A stretch of DNA of 64,000 nt from Nocardiopsis alba DSM 43377 (GTDB lineage Bacteria; Actinomycetota; Actinomycetes; Streptosporangiales; Streptosporangiaceae): the NCBI RefSeq assembly GCF_000341225.1, contig NZ_ANAC01000005.1:186001-250000 (forward strand), written 5' to 3'. The translations under genes were made by a program, and so were the position numbers. This document shows, piece by piece, positions 36,677 through 45,725 of the stretch (positions are counted from its first letter, which is position 1; every line of letters begins with the position of its first letter). The notes beneath the pieces were generated by a model. It worked only from the letters and a program-made list of their open reading frames with translations, had not been told where the DNA came from and did not search any database.

Positions 36677-38245
36677 CTAGGACCTCAGCAGCGCGCGGGT
36701 GCGCTCACGCACCTCGGGGGTGTCCAGTCCGCGCACGGTCACGGTGGTGCGGCGACGCAGGGCGTCGTCGACGGTCACCGCCCACTCGTGGTCGCGGGCG
36801 AACACCACCTGCGCCCATACGTCCGGTCCGTCGGGGTGGATCCGCTCGCCCAGGGCCGGCTCGTCGCGCACCAGCGCGGCGATGTCCATGGCCAGGCTGC
36901 CGTAGTGCGAGGCCAGGTGCCGGGCGACCAGCGGGTCGAGCCGGGTGCCGGGCTCGCGGTCGGTGATCAGACGCTGGGCGACCGCGTCGGGGCTGGCCAG
37001 GCCGGGCAGCGGGACCGTCCGCAGCGGGTCGGCCATGTCCTCGCCCAGCGGGACCGAGGCCACCTTGCGCAGCTCCTCCAGGACCGTCCGGCCGATGTGC
37101 CGGTAGGTGGTCCACTTGCCGCCGGCGACCGAGAGCATGCCGCCCCGGCCCTGGGTGACCACGGTCTCCCGCTTGGCCGAACTGGTGTCTCCGGGTCCGC
37201 CGGGCAGCACGCGCAGGCCGGCGAAGGAGTAGGTCATGTGGTCGCGGTCGAGGTAAGGAGCGTCGATGCCCAGGGACGCCTCGGCCAGGATCTGGTCGAT
37301 GTCGGTGGAGACCACGCCGACCTGGGCCGGGTCGCCCTCATAGGCCTCGTCCGTGGTGCCCAGCAGCAGGTGGCCCTCCCACGGGATGGCGAAGGAGACG
37401 CGGTACTTGTCCACGGGGATGGTGAGCGCGGCGCTCCACGGCTCCGGGGTGCGCAGCACCAGGTGGGCGCCCTTGGACAGCCGCACGCTGGGGTCGGCGC
37501 TCGGGTTCTCCATGCGACGCAGGTGGTCGACCCACGGGCCGGTCGCGTTGAGGACCAGCTTCGCGTCGATCCCGAACTCGTCGCCGGCGATCCGGTCGCG
37601 CAGGTCGGCCCCGGTGACCCGGCCGCGCGTGGTGCGCAGCGACCGGACCTCGGCGTGGTTGAGTACGACGGCGCCGGCGTCGACGGCGGCGCGCACCGTC
37701 ATCACGGCCATGCGGCTGTCGTTCATCTGGTGGTCGCTGTAGGCGGCGACCGACTTCAGGCCGTCGGTGCGCAGGCCCGGGGCCAGGCGGGTGGCCTGGC
37801 GCGGGGAGAGCAGGCGTCCCATGCCGTCGCCGAACGCCGACAGGGCCGAGTACAGGAAGACCCCGGCGCCCATCTTGGCGGCGCCGTGCGGGCCGTCGGA
37901 GTAGATCGGTACGAGGAAGGGCCGGTGGTTGACCAGGTGCGGGGCGACGTCGGCGGCGAGTGCGCGACGTTCCTTGTGGTTCTCGGCGACCAGTTTCACG
38001 TTTCCGGTCTGGAGGTAGCGCAGCCCGCCGTGGACGAGCTTGGAGGAGGCGCTGGAGGTGGCTCCGGCGAAGTCGCCGGCGTCGACCATGGCGACCCTCA
38101 GGCCGGCCTGGGTGGCGGTCCAGGCGATGGAGGTGCCCAGGATGCCGCCGCCGATGACGAGGAGGTCGAAGGTGCCCCGCGTGAGTTCCTCGCGTGTGCG
38201 TGCCCGGATCACGGGGGCGTCGCTGCGGTGGATGCTGGCGGTCAT
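36677..38245 (-). CDS. glpD: Aerobic glycerol-3-phosphate dehydrogenase
   Basis: A 522-residue FAD enzyme: the dinucleotide-binding motif is DLLVIGGGILGTSIAWTA near the N terminus, followed by ATSSASSKLVHGGLRYLQTG, the GlpD signature. C-terminal segments include GGKWTTYRHIGRTVLEEL. It oxidises glycerol-3-phosphate to dihydroxyacetone phosphate and passes electrons to the membrane quinone pool. ATG 38245 was chosen because family similarity begins soon after. Two copies of the IclR-type palindrome lie upstream, tying it to the glpKF genes 1.4-3.8 kb away. Confidence 0.95.
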   Translation of the reverse strand: MTASIHRSDAPVIRARTREELTRGTFDLLVIGGGILGTSIAWTATQAGLRVAMVDAGDFAGATSSASSKLVHGGLRYLQTGNVKLVAENHKERRALAADVAPHLVNHRPFLVPIYSDGPHGAAKMGAGVFLYSALSAFGDGMGRLLSPRQATRLAPGLRTDGLKSVAAYSDHQMNDSRMAVMTVRAAVDAGAVVLNHAEVRSLRTTRGRVTGADLRDRIAGDEFGIDAKLVLNATGPWVDHLRRMENPSADPSVRLSKGAHLVLRTPEPWSAALTIPVDKYRVSFAIPWEGHLLLGTTDEAYEGDPAQVGVVSTDIDQILAEASLGIDAPYLDRDHMTYSFAGLRVLPGGPGDTSSAKRETVVTQGRGGMLSVAGGKWTTYRHIGRTVLEELRKVASVPLGEDMADPLRTVPLPGLASPDAVAQRLITDREPGTRLDPLVARHLASHYGSLAMDIAALVRDEPALGERIHPDGPDVWAQVVFARDHEWAVTVDDALRRRTTVTVRGLDTPEVRERTRALLRS

Positions 38246-38333
38246 GGCTGGTGCTCCGTCCGTAGGGGAGGGGTGGCGAGTGCCGCACGTACCTGAACGG
38301 ACTCCACGTTTCAGGCTGGTGTCACCTGCATAA

Positions 38334-38348
38334 TACGACAATGCCGAA
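38334..38348 (-). promoter_or_regulatory. GylR/IclR-type operator candidate, glpD promoter (site A)
   Basis: TACGACAATGCCGAA, a 15-bp imperfect palindrome 89 bp upstream of glpD. It shares the core CGACAWTG with sites at 38469, 42154 and 43163. Confidence 0.6.
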
Positions 38349-38468
38349 CGCCACCCAAGGTCGGCCGTGTGTTGGCGGCGGCCTGCCGGGCATGGGGGTG
38401 AACATCACCATCGAAGGTGGTGCGGATGTGACTCCAGAGAACAGAGTGGTCTCAAGGTGTCACTGATG

Positions 38469-38483
38469 TTCGGCATTGTCGCA
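38469..38483 (-). promoter_or_regulatory. GylR/IclR-type operator candidate (site B)
   Basis: On the minus strand the sequence is TGCGACAATGCCGAA, differing from site A only at the second base. It lies 120 bp from site A, between glpD and the divergent XRE gene, and could control either. Confidence 0.55.
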
Positions 38484-38671
38484 TGGTGGAGGGGTCGAGA
38501 GGCTTCGTGAGAGGTCTCGTGCGGGGCGTATCGGGGAGAATGCCCGAAGTGTCCGACCAGGCCCGGGAATCCAGGGTTTTCGGAACGGGCCTTCCGCTTC
38601 CGCGAACGGATTCGCCTCCTGGACTCCGGGTTCTGCCGATCACCCCCTCGGAAGGGGTTCCCGGATCTACG

Positions 38672-39526
38672 ATGAGCCCCATCATGGCCACTAGGTACTC
38701 ACCCACGATCCGGCGCCGCCGACTCTCCGCCGAACTCCGGAGGATCAGGCTCAAGGTCCGTAAGACCAGTGAAGAGGTCGCGGTCGCCGCCGGGATGTCC
38801 AGGTCCACCTACTCCAACATCGAGTCGGGGGTGAAGAAACGCCCGCGGGTCACCGAGGTCAAGGCGATCCTGGACGCCTGCGAGGTGCCGTCCGGACGAG
38901 AGTACGACGAGATCCTCGACCTGTGTCGACAATCCCTGGAGCGGGGGTGGTGGACCCGCTACCGCGACGTCCTGGCCCCGCGCTTCGTCGGCTTCGAGAC
39001 CGAGGCGCGCGCGATCACCACCTGGCAGCCGATCATGATCCCCGGACTGCTCCAGGTGCCCGAGTACATGAGGGCCAACGCCCTGGCCTGTCTGGCCGGC
39101 CCTCAAGAGGTACGGCGGGCGATCGACGCCCGCATGACACGCCAGCGCATCCTGGAGGACCAGGACCCGCCCGAGCTGTGGGCCATCTTCGACGAGGGCT
39201 CCCTCCTGCGGTTGAAGGACCACCCCGAGACCAAACGCGCGCAGGTCGAACACCTGCTGAAGATGGTGAAGCGACCCAACATCACCGTGCAGATGACCCG
39301 GGCCGACAAACTCAACCCGGGCTCCGGCGGCTCCTGCGTGCTCCTGGAGTTCCCCGACACCATCGACCCCACCGTCGTCTACCTGGAGACCGCCACCGAC
39401 GGCATCTACCTGGAGGAGCCCGACGAGGTGGCGCGCTACCAGAACCTGCTCAACCACCTGCGGCTGGTGGCGCTGCGGCCGGGGGAGACCGAGGAGTACC
39501 TGCGCGAGGTCCACCTGGACCCGTGA
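38672..39526 (+). CDS. XRE family regulator with DUF5753 domain
   Basis: A 284-residue protein. The N-terminal HTH (about residues 15-75) includes KTSEEVAVAAGMSRSTYSNI. The C-terminal DUF5753 sensor begins RGWWTRYRDVLAPRFVGFET and contains WQPIMIPGLLQVPEYMRANA. Such proteins normally pair with DUF397 partners, but none is adjacent; a related XRE with DUF397 partners lies at 45905. It is divergent from glpD and convergent with glpF across a strong terminator. ATG 38672 lacks a clear SD and ATG 38684 is an alternative. Confidence 0.88.
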   Translation: MSPIMATRYSPTIRRRRLSAELRRIRLKVRKTSEEVAVAAGMSRSTYSNIESGVKKRPRVTEVKAILDACEVPSGREYDEILDLCRQSLERGWWTRYRDVLAPRFVGFETEARAITTWQPIMIPGLLQVPEYMRANALACLAGPQEVRRAIDARMTRQRILEDQDPPELWAIFDEGSLLRLKDHPETKRAQVEHLLKMVKRPNITVQMTRADKLNPGSGGSCVLLEFPDTIDPTVVYLETATDGIYLEEPDEVARYQNLLNHLRLVALRPGETEEYLREVHLDP

Positions 39527-39555
39527 AGAGGTTCGGGAACGGTGCCGCGAACGCC

Positions 39556-39589
39556 GAAGGGGCGTCCGGCCACCGCCGGACGCCCCTTC
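39556..39589. terminator. Bidirectional hairpin between XRE gene and glpF
   Basis: A perfect 15-bp stem, GAAGGGGCGTCCGGC with its complement, and a 4-nt loop CACC lies between convergent stops. Confidence 0.8.
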
Positions 39590-39606
39590 GGACGAGGACC
39601 TGGTGC

Positions 39607-40356
39607 TCAGGCGCCGAAGTTGGTGAGCTTCCAGATGAAGGCGCCGATCACGCCGCCGATGATCGGACCCACGACCGGGATCCAGGCGTAGCCCCAGTCC
39701 GAGGAGCCCTTGCCCGGGATCGGCAGCAGCGCGTGCGCGATACGCGGACCCAGGTCACGGGCCGGGTTGATGGCGTACCCGGTGGGACCACCGAGGGACA
39801 GACCGATCGCGAGGATCAGCAGACCGACGATCAGCGGCGAGAACCCCATGGCGAACAGCGCCGACAGGTCGGCGTCGCCGGCCGACACCGCACCGGCGTT
39901 CTCGCCGATGCCGAGGATGCCCAGGAGCAGCATCGCGGTACCGATGATCTCCGTGGTCAGGTTGGCGATCGGGTTGCGCACGCCCGGCGCGGTGCTGAAG
40001 ACGCCCAGCTTGGCCTCGGGGTCCTCGGTGGGCTTCCAGTGCGCGTAGTAGGCCAGGAAGACGAGGCAGGCGCCGACGAAGGCACCGGCCATCTGCGCGG
40101 CGATGTAGCCGGGCACCTGCGACCACGGGAACTCGCCGATGCTGGCCAGACCGATCGTGACGGCCGGGTTGATGTGGCCGCCGCTGATGGCGCCGACGAC
40201 GTAGACGGCCATCGCGACCGCCATACCCCAGCCGAACGTCACCACGATCCAGCCCCCGTTGAGGGCCTTGGAGCGTGCCAGGGAGACACCGGCGACGACA
40301 CCGCCGCCGAGAAGGATCAGGATCGCCGTTCCGAGGAACTCTGCCAGATAGACCAT
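39607..40356 (-). CDS. glpF: Glycerol uptake facilitator (MIP/aquaglyceroporin)
   Basis: A 249-residue channel with six membrane segments and both NPA motifs: GHINPAVTIG and GYAINPARDLGPR. The Asp after NPAR marks the glycerol-conducting GlpF subgroup. It lets glycerol diffuse into the cell for GlpK. It lies 221 bp downstream of glpK in the same direction; the order glpK-glpF is reversed from that in many bacteria, and the gap contains hairpins that may modulate read-through. Confidence 0.95.
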   Translation of the reverse strand: MVYLAEFLGTAILILLGGGVVAGVSLARSKALNGGWIVVTFGWGMAVAMAVYVVGAISGGHINPAVTIGLASIGEFPWSQVPGYIAAQMAGAFVGACLVFLAYYAHWKPTEDPEAKLGVFSTAPGVRNPIANLTTEIIGTAMLLLGILGIGENAGAVSAGDADLSALFAMGFSPLIVGLLILAIGLSLGGPTGYAINPARDLGPRIAHALLPIPGKGSSDWGYAWIPVVGPIIGGVIGAFIWKLTNFGA

Positions 40357-40455
40357 GGGGACCTCCGCCCCCTACGGGGCAGCCGGGTCACGGGTGGGCC
40401 CGTACCGCGAGCGGGGTCCGGTCGGGCCTCGCCGTCACGTGGACGTTGTCGGGCG

Positions 40456-40500
40456 CACCCGTCACGGGTGGACGGGGTCGGGCACCCGTCGGGGGTGCCC
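40456..40500 (-). other. Hairpins in the glpK-glpF intergenic gap
   Basis: CACCCGTCACGGGTG (40456-40470) forms a 5-bp stem. GGGCACCC (40480-40487) and GGGTGCCC (40493-40500) form a perfect 8-bp stem with a 5-nt loop. They sit downstream of glpK and upstream of glpF, where partial termination or RNA processing would set the relative amounts of kinase and channel. Confidence 0.45.
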
Positions 40501-40577
40501 CGAACCGTGTTCCGAGACCCCCGGTGGTCGTCCGGGAGCCCCGGGACACGGTCGTGTGCGGGGTGGTGGGGCGGTGG

Positions 40578-42077
40578 TTACGCCTGGTCCTCGTGCTCCA
40601 CCCAGTCGAGGGTGCGGCGCACGGCCTTGTTCCAGTTGTGGTACTCGCGGTCGCGGACCTCGGCCGGCATCTTCGGGTTCCACTCGGCGGCCTTGTGCCA
40701 GTTGGCCCGCAGGGTCTCGATGTCGGGCCAGTAGCCCACGGCCAGACCGGCGGCGTAGGCGGCGCCCAGACAGGTGGTCTCGGCGACCATCGGCCGGACG
40801 ACCTCGGCGTCGAGCACGTCGGACAGGATCTGCATGAGCAGGTTGTCCGCGGTCATGCCGCCGTCGACCTTGAGCGTGGTCAGGTCGATCCGAGCGTCGG
40901 CGTTCATCGCGTCGACGACCTCGCGGGTCTGCCAGGCCGAGGCCTCCAGGACCGCGCGGGCGATGTGGCCCTTGTTCACGTAGCCGGTCAGACCGGCGAT
41001 GACGCCTCGGGCGTCGCTGCGCCAGTGCGGGGCGAACAGGCCGGAGAAGGCCGGGACGATGTAGCAGCCGCCGTTGTCGTCGACCGTGCGCGCCAGCGTC
41101 TCGATCTCCGGGGCGCTGCTGATCAGACCGAGGTTGTCGCGCAGCCACTGCACCAGCGAACCGGTGACCGCGATGGAGCCCTCCAGGGCGTACACGGCGG
41201 GGGCGTCGCCGATCTTGTAGCCCAGGGTGGTGAGGAGGCCGTTGTTGGAGGTGACGGGCTCGGTGCCGGTGTTCATCACCAGGAAGGTGCCGGTGCCGTA
41301 GGTGCCCTTGACGTCGCCCGGGTCGAAGCAGGTCTGGCCGAACAGCGCCGCGTGCTGGTCGCCGAGCGAGGAGGCGACCGGGACCCCGGCCAGGTAGCCG
41401 TTCGACTCGCCGTAGACCTCGGAGGAGGAACGGATCTCGGGGAGCAGGCTCCTCGGGATGTCCATGGCGGCCAGGATCTCCTCGTCCCAGGCCAGCGTCT
41501 CCAGGTTCATCAGCATGGTGCGGCTGGCGTTGGTCACGTCGGTGACGTGCCGGCCGGTCATCTTCCAGATGAGCCAGGTGTCCATGGTGCCGAACATCAG
41601 CTCGCCGCGGTCGGCGCGCTCGCGGACGCCCTTGACGTTGTCGAGCAGCCAGCGGATCTTGGGGCCGGAGAAGTAGGTGGCCAGCGGCAGGCCGCACTTG
41701 GCGCGGAAGCGGTCCTGGCCGCCCTCGGCGCCCAGTTCGCGGACCAGGTCGTCGGTGCGGGTGTCCTGCCAGACGATCGCGTTGTAGACGGGCTCGCCGG
41801 TCTCGCGGTCCCAGAGCAGGGTGGTCTCACGCTGGTTGGTGATACCGATGGCGGCGATCTGGTCGGGGGTGATGTCGCTCTTGCGGAGCGAGTCCTGCAC
41901 CACCGCCTCGACGTTGGTCCAGATCTCCAGGGCATCGTGTTCGACCCACCCCGGCTTGGGGAAGATCTGTCGGTGCTCGCGTTGATCCACCGAGACGATG
42001 CGACCGTCCCGGTCGAAGAGGATGCAGCGACTCGACGTGGTTCCCTGGTCGATCGCGGCGACGTACTGCTGGCTCAT
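40578..42077 (-). CDS. glpK: Glycerol kinase
   Basis: A 499-residue FGGY kinase. [17 protein letters not shown] is the N-terminal phosphate-binding segment; [10 protein letters not shown] and the C-terminal [12 protein letters not shown] / [14 protein letters not shown] motifs of FGGY kinases are present. It phosphorylates glycerol to glycerol-3-phosphate, the substrate of GlpD. It is downstream of the IclR regulator gene, with operator site C 77 bp upstream of the start. Confidence 0.97.
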   Translation of the reverse strand: MSQQYVAAIDQGTTSSRCILFDRDGRIVSVDQREHRQIFPKPGWVEHDALEIWTNVEAVVQDSLRKSDITPDQIAAIGITNQRETTLLWDRETGEPVYNAIVWQDTRTDDLVRELGAEGGQDRFRAKCGLPLATYFSGPKIRWLLDNVKGVRERADRGELMFGTMDTWLIWKMTGRHVTDVTNASRTMLMNLETLAWDEEILAAMDIPRSLLPEIRSSSEVYGESNGYLAGVPVASSLGDQHAALFGQTCFDPGDVKGTYGTGTFLVMNTGTEPVTSNNGLLTTLGYKIGDAPAVYALEGSIAVTGSLVQWLRDNLGLISSAPEIETLARTVDDNGGCYIVPAFSGLFAPHWRSDARGVIAGLTGYVNKGHIARAVLEASAWQTREVVDAMNADARIDLTTLKVDGGMTADNLLMQILSDVLDAEVVRPMVAETTCLGAAYAAGLAVGYWPDIETLRANWHKAAEWNPKMPAEVRDREYHNWNKAVRRTLDWVEHEDQA

Positions 42078-42153
42078 CGGTCTCGCCTTCAGGTGACGTG
42101 TCTGGGGACGGGGGGTTGTACACAGCGTGGTGGGCGGTATTCACCGCACGATG

Positions 42154-42168
42154 TACGACATTGACGTA
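42154..42168 (-). promoter_or_regulatory. GylR/IclR-type operator candidate, glpK promoter (site C)
   Basis: TACGACATTGACGTA is nearly symmetrical (TACG...CGTA around CATTG) and matches the other three sites in the CGACAWTG core. It lies 77-91 bp upstream of glpK. Confidence 0.6.
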
Positions 42169-42352
42169 TGAATAGGCGTTAGTTTCGACTGTTCTTCCTG
42201 TTCATGTCAAGAGCGTGTGACGCAATCGTGTCGCCTGGATCACACTCCCTTGGCCCACTGTCTCAAGGGAGTGCGGGCACGCGAAGAGCACCACTCCGGG
42301 CATGGCCCCGAGGTGGTGCGGGTTTTGCGTCGACGAACCCTTCGGCGGAGGG

Positions 42353-43141
42353 TCAGTAGGGAGTGGCGCCGAGGTCGCGGGAGACGGCGCGGGCGGCGTC
42401 GCGCACGTACGAGACCTGCTCCATGTCGGGGTTCCCGGAGGCGTCGCGCAGCCGCTCGACCGCGCCGCGCACCCCGATCGCGCCCACGGTGACCCCGCGT
42501 CGGTCGCGGATCGGCGCGGCGATCGACACCTCGCCGTCGACCAGTTCCTCGGCCTCCCAGCCCCAGCCGTTCTCCCGGATCCCGTCCAGCTGCCGCTCCA
42601 CGGCCGCCATCGACGTCACCGTGTGCCGGGTGAAGGAGGTGAGCTCCACGGGGGCGTCGGTCTCCACCGAGGAGACCTCCTCCGGGACCGCCAAGGGGTC
42701 GAAGGCCATCAGGACCTTGCCCAACGCCGTCGCGTGCAGGGGCAGCAGGGTGCCCACGTCCAGGGTCTGGCGGGTGGAATCGGGGCGGAAGACGTGGTGC
42801 ACCACCAGGACCTGGTGCTTGTGCAGTGTGCCGATCCGCACACTCTCACCGCTCCGGGAGGCGAGGGTGTCCGCCCAGTTCAGGGCGCGGGTGCGCAGTT
42901 CGTTGCCGTCCAGGTAACGGGTGCCCAGGCTCAGCATGCCCCCGCCCAACCGGTAGCGGCCCGACTCGGGGTCCTGCTCCACGAACCCCACGTGCTGGAG
43001 GGTGCGCAGGATGCCCAGGACCGTGCCCTTGGGCAGTTCCAGGGAGCGTGAGATCTCGGCCAGGCTCAGTCCCCGGGCGCCACTGGCCAGGAGCCGCAGG
43101 ATCGCGGCGGCGCGTTCGATGGACTGGATTCTTCCCGGCAT
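42353..43141 (-). CDS. IclR family regulator (GylR-like)
   Basis: A 262-residue IclR protein. The winged-helix domain has RIQSIERAAAILRLL, LSLAEISRSLELPKGTVLGI and LRTLQHVGFVEQ; the C-terminal effector domain has LLPLHATALGKVLMAF and IAAPIRDRRGVTVGAIGV. In Streptomyces the IclR protein GylR represses the glycerol operon; position next to glpKF and shared palindromes make this its probable counterpart. The ATG at 43141 begins family similarity; a TTG at 43183 would add 14 residues across the palindrome. Confidence 0.9.
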   Translation of the reverse strand: MPGRIQSIERAAAILRLLASGARGLSLAEISRSLELPKGTVLGILRTLQHVGFVEQDPESGRYRLGGGMLSLGTRYLDGNELRTRALNWADTLASRSGESVRIGTLHKHQVLVVHHVFRPDSTRQTLDVGTLLPLHATALGKVLMAFDPLAVPEEVSSVETDAPVELTSFTRHTVTSMAAVERQLDGIRENGWGWEAEELVDGEVSIAAPIRDRRGVTVGAIGVRGAVERLRDASGNPDMEQVSYVRDAARAVSRDLGATPY

Positions 43142-43162
43142 TGCGGTGCTACCACTCTCTAG

Positions 43163-43177
43163 TACGACAATGTCATA
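43163..43177 (-). promoter_or_regulatory. GylR/IclR-type operator candidate, iclR promoter (site D)
   Basis: TACGACAATGTCATA, embedded in a 17-bp near-palindrome around GACAATGTC, 22 bp upstream of the regulator's start. This fits autoregulation. Confidence 0.6.
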
Positions 43178-43291
43178 CGCCAAATGCTACTACGCGATGT
43201 GACGCTCGACACCGATCGGATCCCGGGGCCCACGCGCGTACGGCGAAGTCTACCGACGGGTCACCGCCCTGACCTGGGCTCTCGCCCGTCG

Positions 43292-44296
43292 TCACAACCG
43301 GGACACGGCGCGGGCGATCGCCTCGGCGGCCTTCTCGACGTCGCTGTCGGTGACCTCCAGGCTCAGCACCATCCGGATCCGATCGCCGCCGCCCAGCGCG
43401 CGCACGCCCTCCTCGGCGAAGGCCTCCGCGTAACGCGCGGCCTCGCCCTCGGCGGTGGTCAGCAGCACCATGTTGGTCCGCGCCACCGCCTCCAGCCCCG
43501 GCAGGTCGCTCAGCCGCTCGGCCAACACGGCGGCCCGCGCGTGGTCCTCCGCCAGCCGCTCACGGTGGTGGCGCAGCGCGTGCAGGGCACCCGCCGCGAT
43601 GATCCCCGCCTGGCGCATCCCCGCGCCCAACAGCTTGCGGCCCCGCCGGGCCCGACGGATCGTGTCCACGTCGCCCACCAGGGCCGACCCCACCGGGGCG
43701 CCCAGGCCCTTGGAGAAGCACACCGACACCGTGTCGAAGCCCTCCGCCACCCGGGCCGGGTCCACCCCCAGCTCGATGGCGGCGTTCCACAGCCGGGCCC
43801 CGTCCAGATGGGCGAGCAGACCGTGTTCATGGGCGAAGTCCGTCACCCGACGCTGCTCCTCCAGCGGCACGACCCGGCCGGTGAAGGTGTTCTCCAGCCA
43901 CAACAACGCCGGGTCGGCCCGGTGCACGTCGCCCAGGCCGGTGATCCACTTCTCCAGCAGCTCCTGCGGCGGGAACGGGTCACCCGAGTACAGGCGGGGG
44001 AGCACACGGGACAGGACCACGGCCGCGCCCTGCTCGTCGCCGATCAGATGGTGGTGTTCGTGCGCCCACACCTCCTCGCCGCTGCGGGTCGACACGTACA
44101 GTCCCAACTGGTTGGCCATGTGGCCGGAGGGGACGTACAGGGCGGCCTCCCGGCCCAGCAGGGCGGCCGTCTCCTCCTCCAGCGCGCGGACCGTGGGGTC
44201 CTCGCCCCACACGTCGTCACCGACCTCCGCGCTCGCCATCGCCCGGCGCATCTCCTCGGTCGGGCGGGTCAGGGTGTCCGAACGCAGGTCGATCAT
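43292..44296 (-). CDS. ltaE: Low-specificity L-threonine aldolase
   Basis: A 334-residue PLP enzyme: [20 protein letters not shown] and [16 protein letters not shown] are the N-terminal signature, [10 protein letters not shown] binds PLP, and the lysine is in [14 protein letters not shown]. It cleaves L-threonine or L-allo-threonine to glycine and acetaldehyde. It appears monocistronic, on the same strand as the DJ-1-like gene upstream but separated by 75 bp. Confidence 0.94.
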   Translation of the reverse strand: MIDLRSDTLTRPTEEMRRAMASAEVGDDVWGEDPTVRALEEETAALLGREAALYVPSGHMANQLGLYVSTRSGEEVWAHEHHHLIGDEQGAAVVLSRVLPRLYSGDPFPPQELLEKWITGLGDVHRADPALLWLENTFTGRVVPLEEQRRVTDFAHEHGLLAHLDGARLWNAAIELGVDPARVAEGFDTVSVCFSKGLGAPVGSALVGDVDTIRRARRGRKLLGAGMRQAGIIAAGALHALRHHRERLAEDHARAAVLAERLSDLPGLEAVARTNMVLLTTAEGEAARYAEAFAEEGVRALGGGDRIRMVLSLEVTDSDVEKAAEAIARAVSRL

Positions 44297-44371
44297 GGGT
44301 GCTCCCGAGTGGTGAAGGGGACGTCGGCACGACGATACTGCGCGCGGGTCCCCGGACGGGAGGCCGGGAGG

Positions 44372-45004
44372 TCAGCCCTCGTCGGTGAGGAACGCCCAGG
44401 CGTCCTCCTGGTAGCCGCCCTGCTCCAGGTACCAGGAGTCCAGCTCACGGGTCGAATGGTCGCCCAGCGCCAGGAGGATCTCCCGGGCGAAGGCCAGCGG
44501 GGCGCTGGGGCCGGCCGTCAGCAGATCGCCGTCGGAGACCACCGGATCGGCGCGGTAGCGGTGCCCGCCCGCGTAGCCGGTGGCCAACAGCTCGGCGGGG
44601 TCGAGCCCCGTGTGGTCCCGGTAGTCCAACAGGCCCTCCCGGGCCAGGCCCACCGTGGCGGAGCCGATCGCCGCCACCGGGACCCCGGCGTCCAGGAAGA
44701 TGCCCGCGGCCGAGGCCAGCGGGGCCAGCGAGTCGGGGGAGTCCTCCCACTGAGGGGAACCCACCAACAGGAGCATCGCGCTCTGGGAGGGCTTGAGCCG
44801 TGGCAGGGAGATATCGGGCAGGACGGTCAGACCGCCCGCCGTCGTCACCGCGGAGCCGGTGAGACCCACGGTGACGACATCACGGTGTCCGAACTCGTGC
44901 GGGCCCGGTCCCGTGCGCACGTGTGCGGTCGCGTGGCCGAACTGCCAGTCGGCCATCTGGTCATGGACGGCGAGGTGCAGGGGGGCGCGCAGGTCAGCGT
45001 TCAT
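44372..45004 (-). CDS. DJ-1/PfpI family protein lacking the catalytic cysteine
   Basis: A 210-residue protein of the class-I glutamine-amidotransferase-like / YdeA type: HLAVHDQMADWQFGHATAHV at the N terminus, MLLLVGSPQWED, then VPVAAIGSATVGLAREGLLD. In active relatives this last motif reads AAICGAT, with Cys as nucleophile; here Gly-Ser replaces Cys-Gly. The protein is therefore probably not a hydrolase and may be a sensor or binding protein. No clear SD precedes ATG 45004; the upstream open frame is Pro/Arg rich and not similar. Confidence 0.75.
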   Translation of the reverse strand: MNADLRAPLHLAVHDQMADWQFGHATAHVRTGPGPHEFGHRDVVTVGLTGSAVTTAGGLTVLPDISLPRLKPSQSAMLLLVGSPQWEDSPDSLAPLASAAGIFLDAGVPVAAIGSATVGLAREGLLDYRDHTGLDPAELLATGYAGGHRYRADPVVSDGDLLTAGPSAPLAFAREILLALGDHSTRELDSWYLEQGGYQEDAWAFLTDEG

Positions 45005-45173
45005 GGCATGAGGTTGGAGGGTGGGAGGCGGGGGTGTCAATTTACGGAAGCACGACTTCCGGAGTTCGCACCGTGGGCTTCCGGTTTTATTCGTCGTCGC
45101 CGCGAAAAAACCGTTCTGCCCGCCCGGAGACCGTGATGAACGAATGCCGGCGGGGGAGAGGGCGGTGGGACCC

Positions 45174-45485
45174 CTACCCGCGCGCGGCGCGCAGGAACAC
45201 GGACCACTCGGCGGCGGGGAAGGGGAGATGGCCGGCGTCGGGGTGCTTGGAGTCGCGGATCGCGGCGGCGGAAGGGAGACCGGCGACCTCGACACAGTTC
45301 TGGCCTTGGGCACTGTGGCTGCTCTTGCGGAAGTCCGTGGGCAGGTGTGCGACTTCGACGCAGTCCTGCCCACGACCGCTGTAGCTGCTCTTCCGGAAGG
45401 TCGTCGGGATCTGAGCGACCTCCACACAGTTCGCTTCCTGGCCGCTGTAGCTGCTCTTTCGGAACACGAGTGCGCTGTTCGCCAT
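45174..45485 (-). CDS. DUF397 protein with triplicated N-terminal motif
   Basis: A 103-residue protein made of three tandem copies of FRKSSYSGxxxxCVEVA at about residues 8, 30 and 52. Copies one and two are 22-residue units ending at xxPTT/D; only the third continues into a complete DUF397 domain (GLPSAAAIRDSKHP, then EWSVFL). A normal DUF397 is 55-65 residues. DUF397 proteins partner XRE-DUF5753 regulators in the WhiJ/AbaA systems. ATG 45485 is preceded by GAGGAGAG. It lies 241 bp downstream of the XRE-DUF397 pair in the same direction. Confidence 0.85.
   Translation of the reverse strand: MANSALVFRKSSYSGQEANCVEVAQIPTTFRKSSYSGRGQDCVEVAHLPTDFRKSSHSAQGQNCVEVAGLPSAAAIRDSKHPDAGHLPFPAAEWSVFLRAARG
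45302..45472 (-). repeat. 66-bp tandem repeat inside the DUF397 gene
   Basis: Three copies of a sequence close to GCTGTAGCTGCTCTTNCGGAA (plus-strand reading) recur every 66 bp, in register with the codons, giving the three FRKSS(Y/H)SG units. The copies have diverged slightly, so the duplication is not recent. Confidence 0.75.
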
Positions 45486-45680
45486 GGGCTCTCCTCGGGT
45501 TTCAGGGGATTCACGACGCCTCGTACGGATCGGGCGGGGTGGGGAAAGCCGGTCCTGAGGATCGCCGCGGCCATCTCCACTCTGATCGACCCTCGCGGCC
45601 TGTCAAGAGTGCGCGACGGTCACATCACCGTTGAGCCGACCCGGTGATGGCGGAACGGAGGGTTGAGAGCGCAGCAAGGA

Positions 45681-45709
45681 CCCGGGTGACCTGAGGGCGG
45701 TCACCCGGG
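45681..45709 (-). terminator. Hairpin after the XRE-DUF397 pair
   Basis: A perfect 10-bp stem CCCGGGTGAC with its complement and a 9-nt loop, 17 bp beyond the stop of the 60-residue DUF397 gene. Confidence 0.65.
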
Positions 45710-45725
45710 TGGTCGAACGGCGGGG

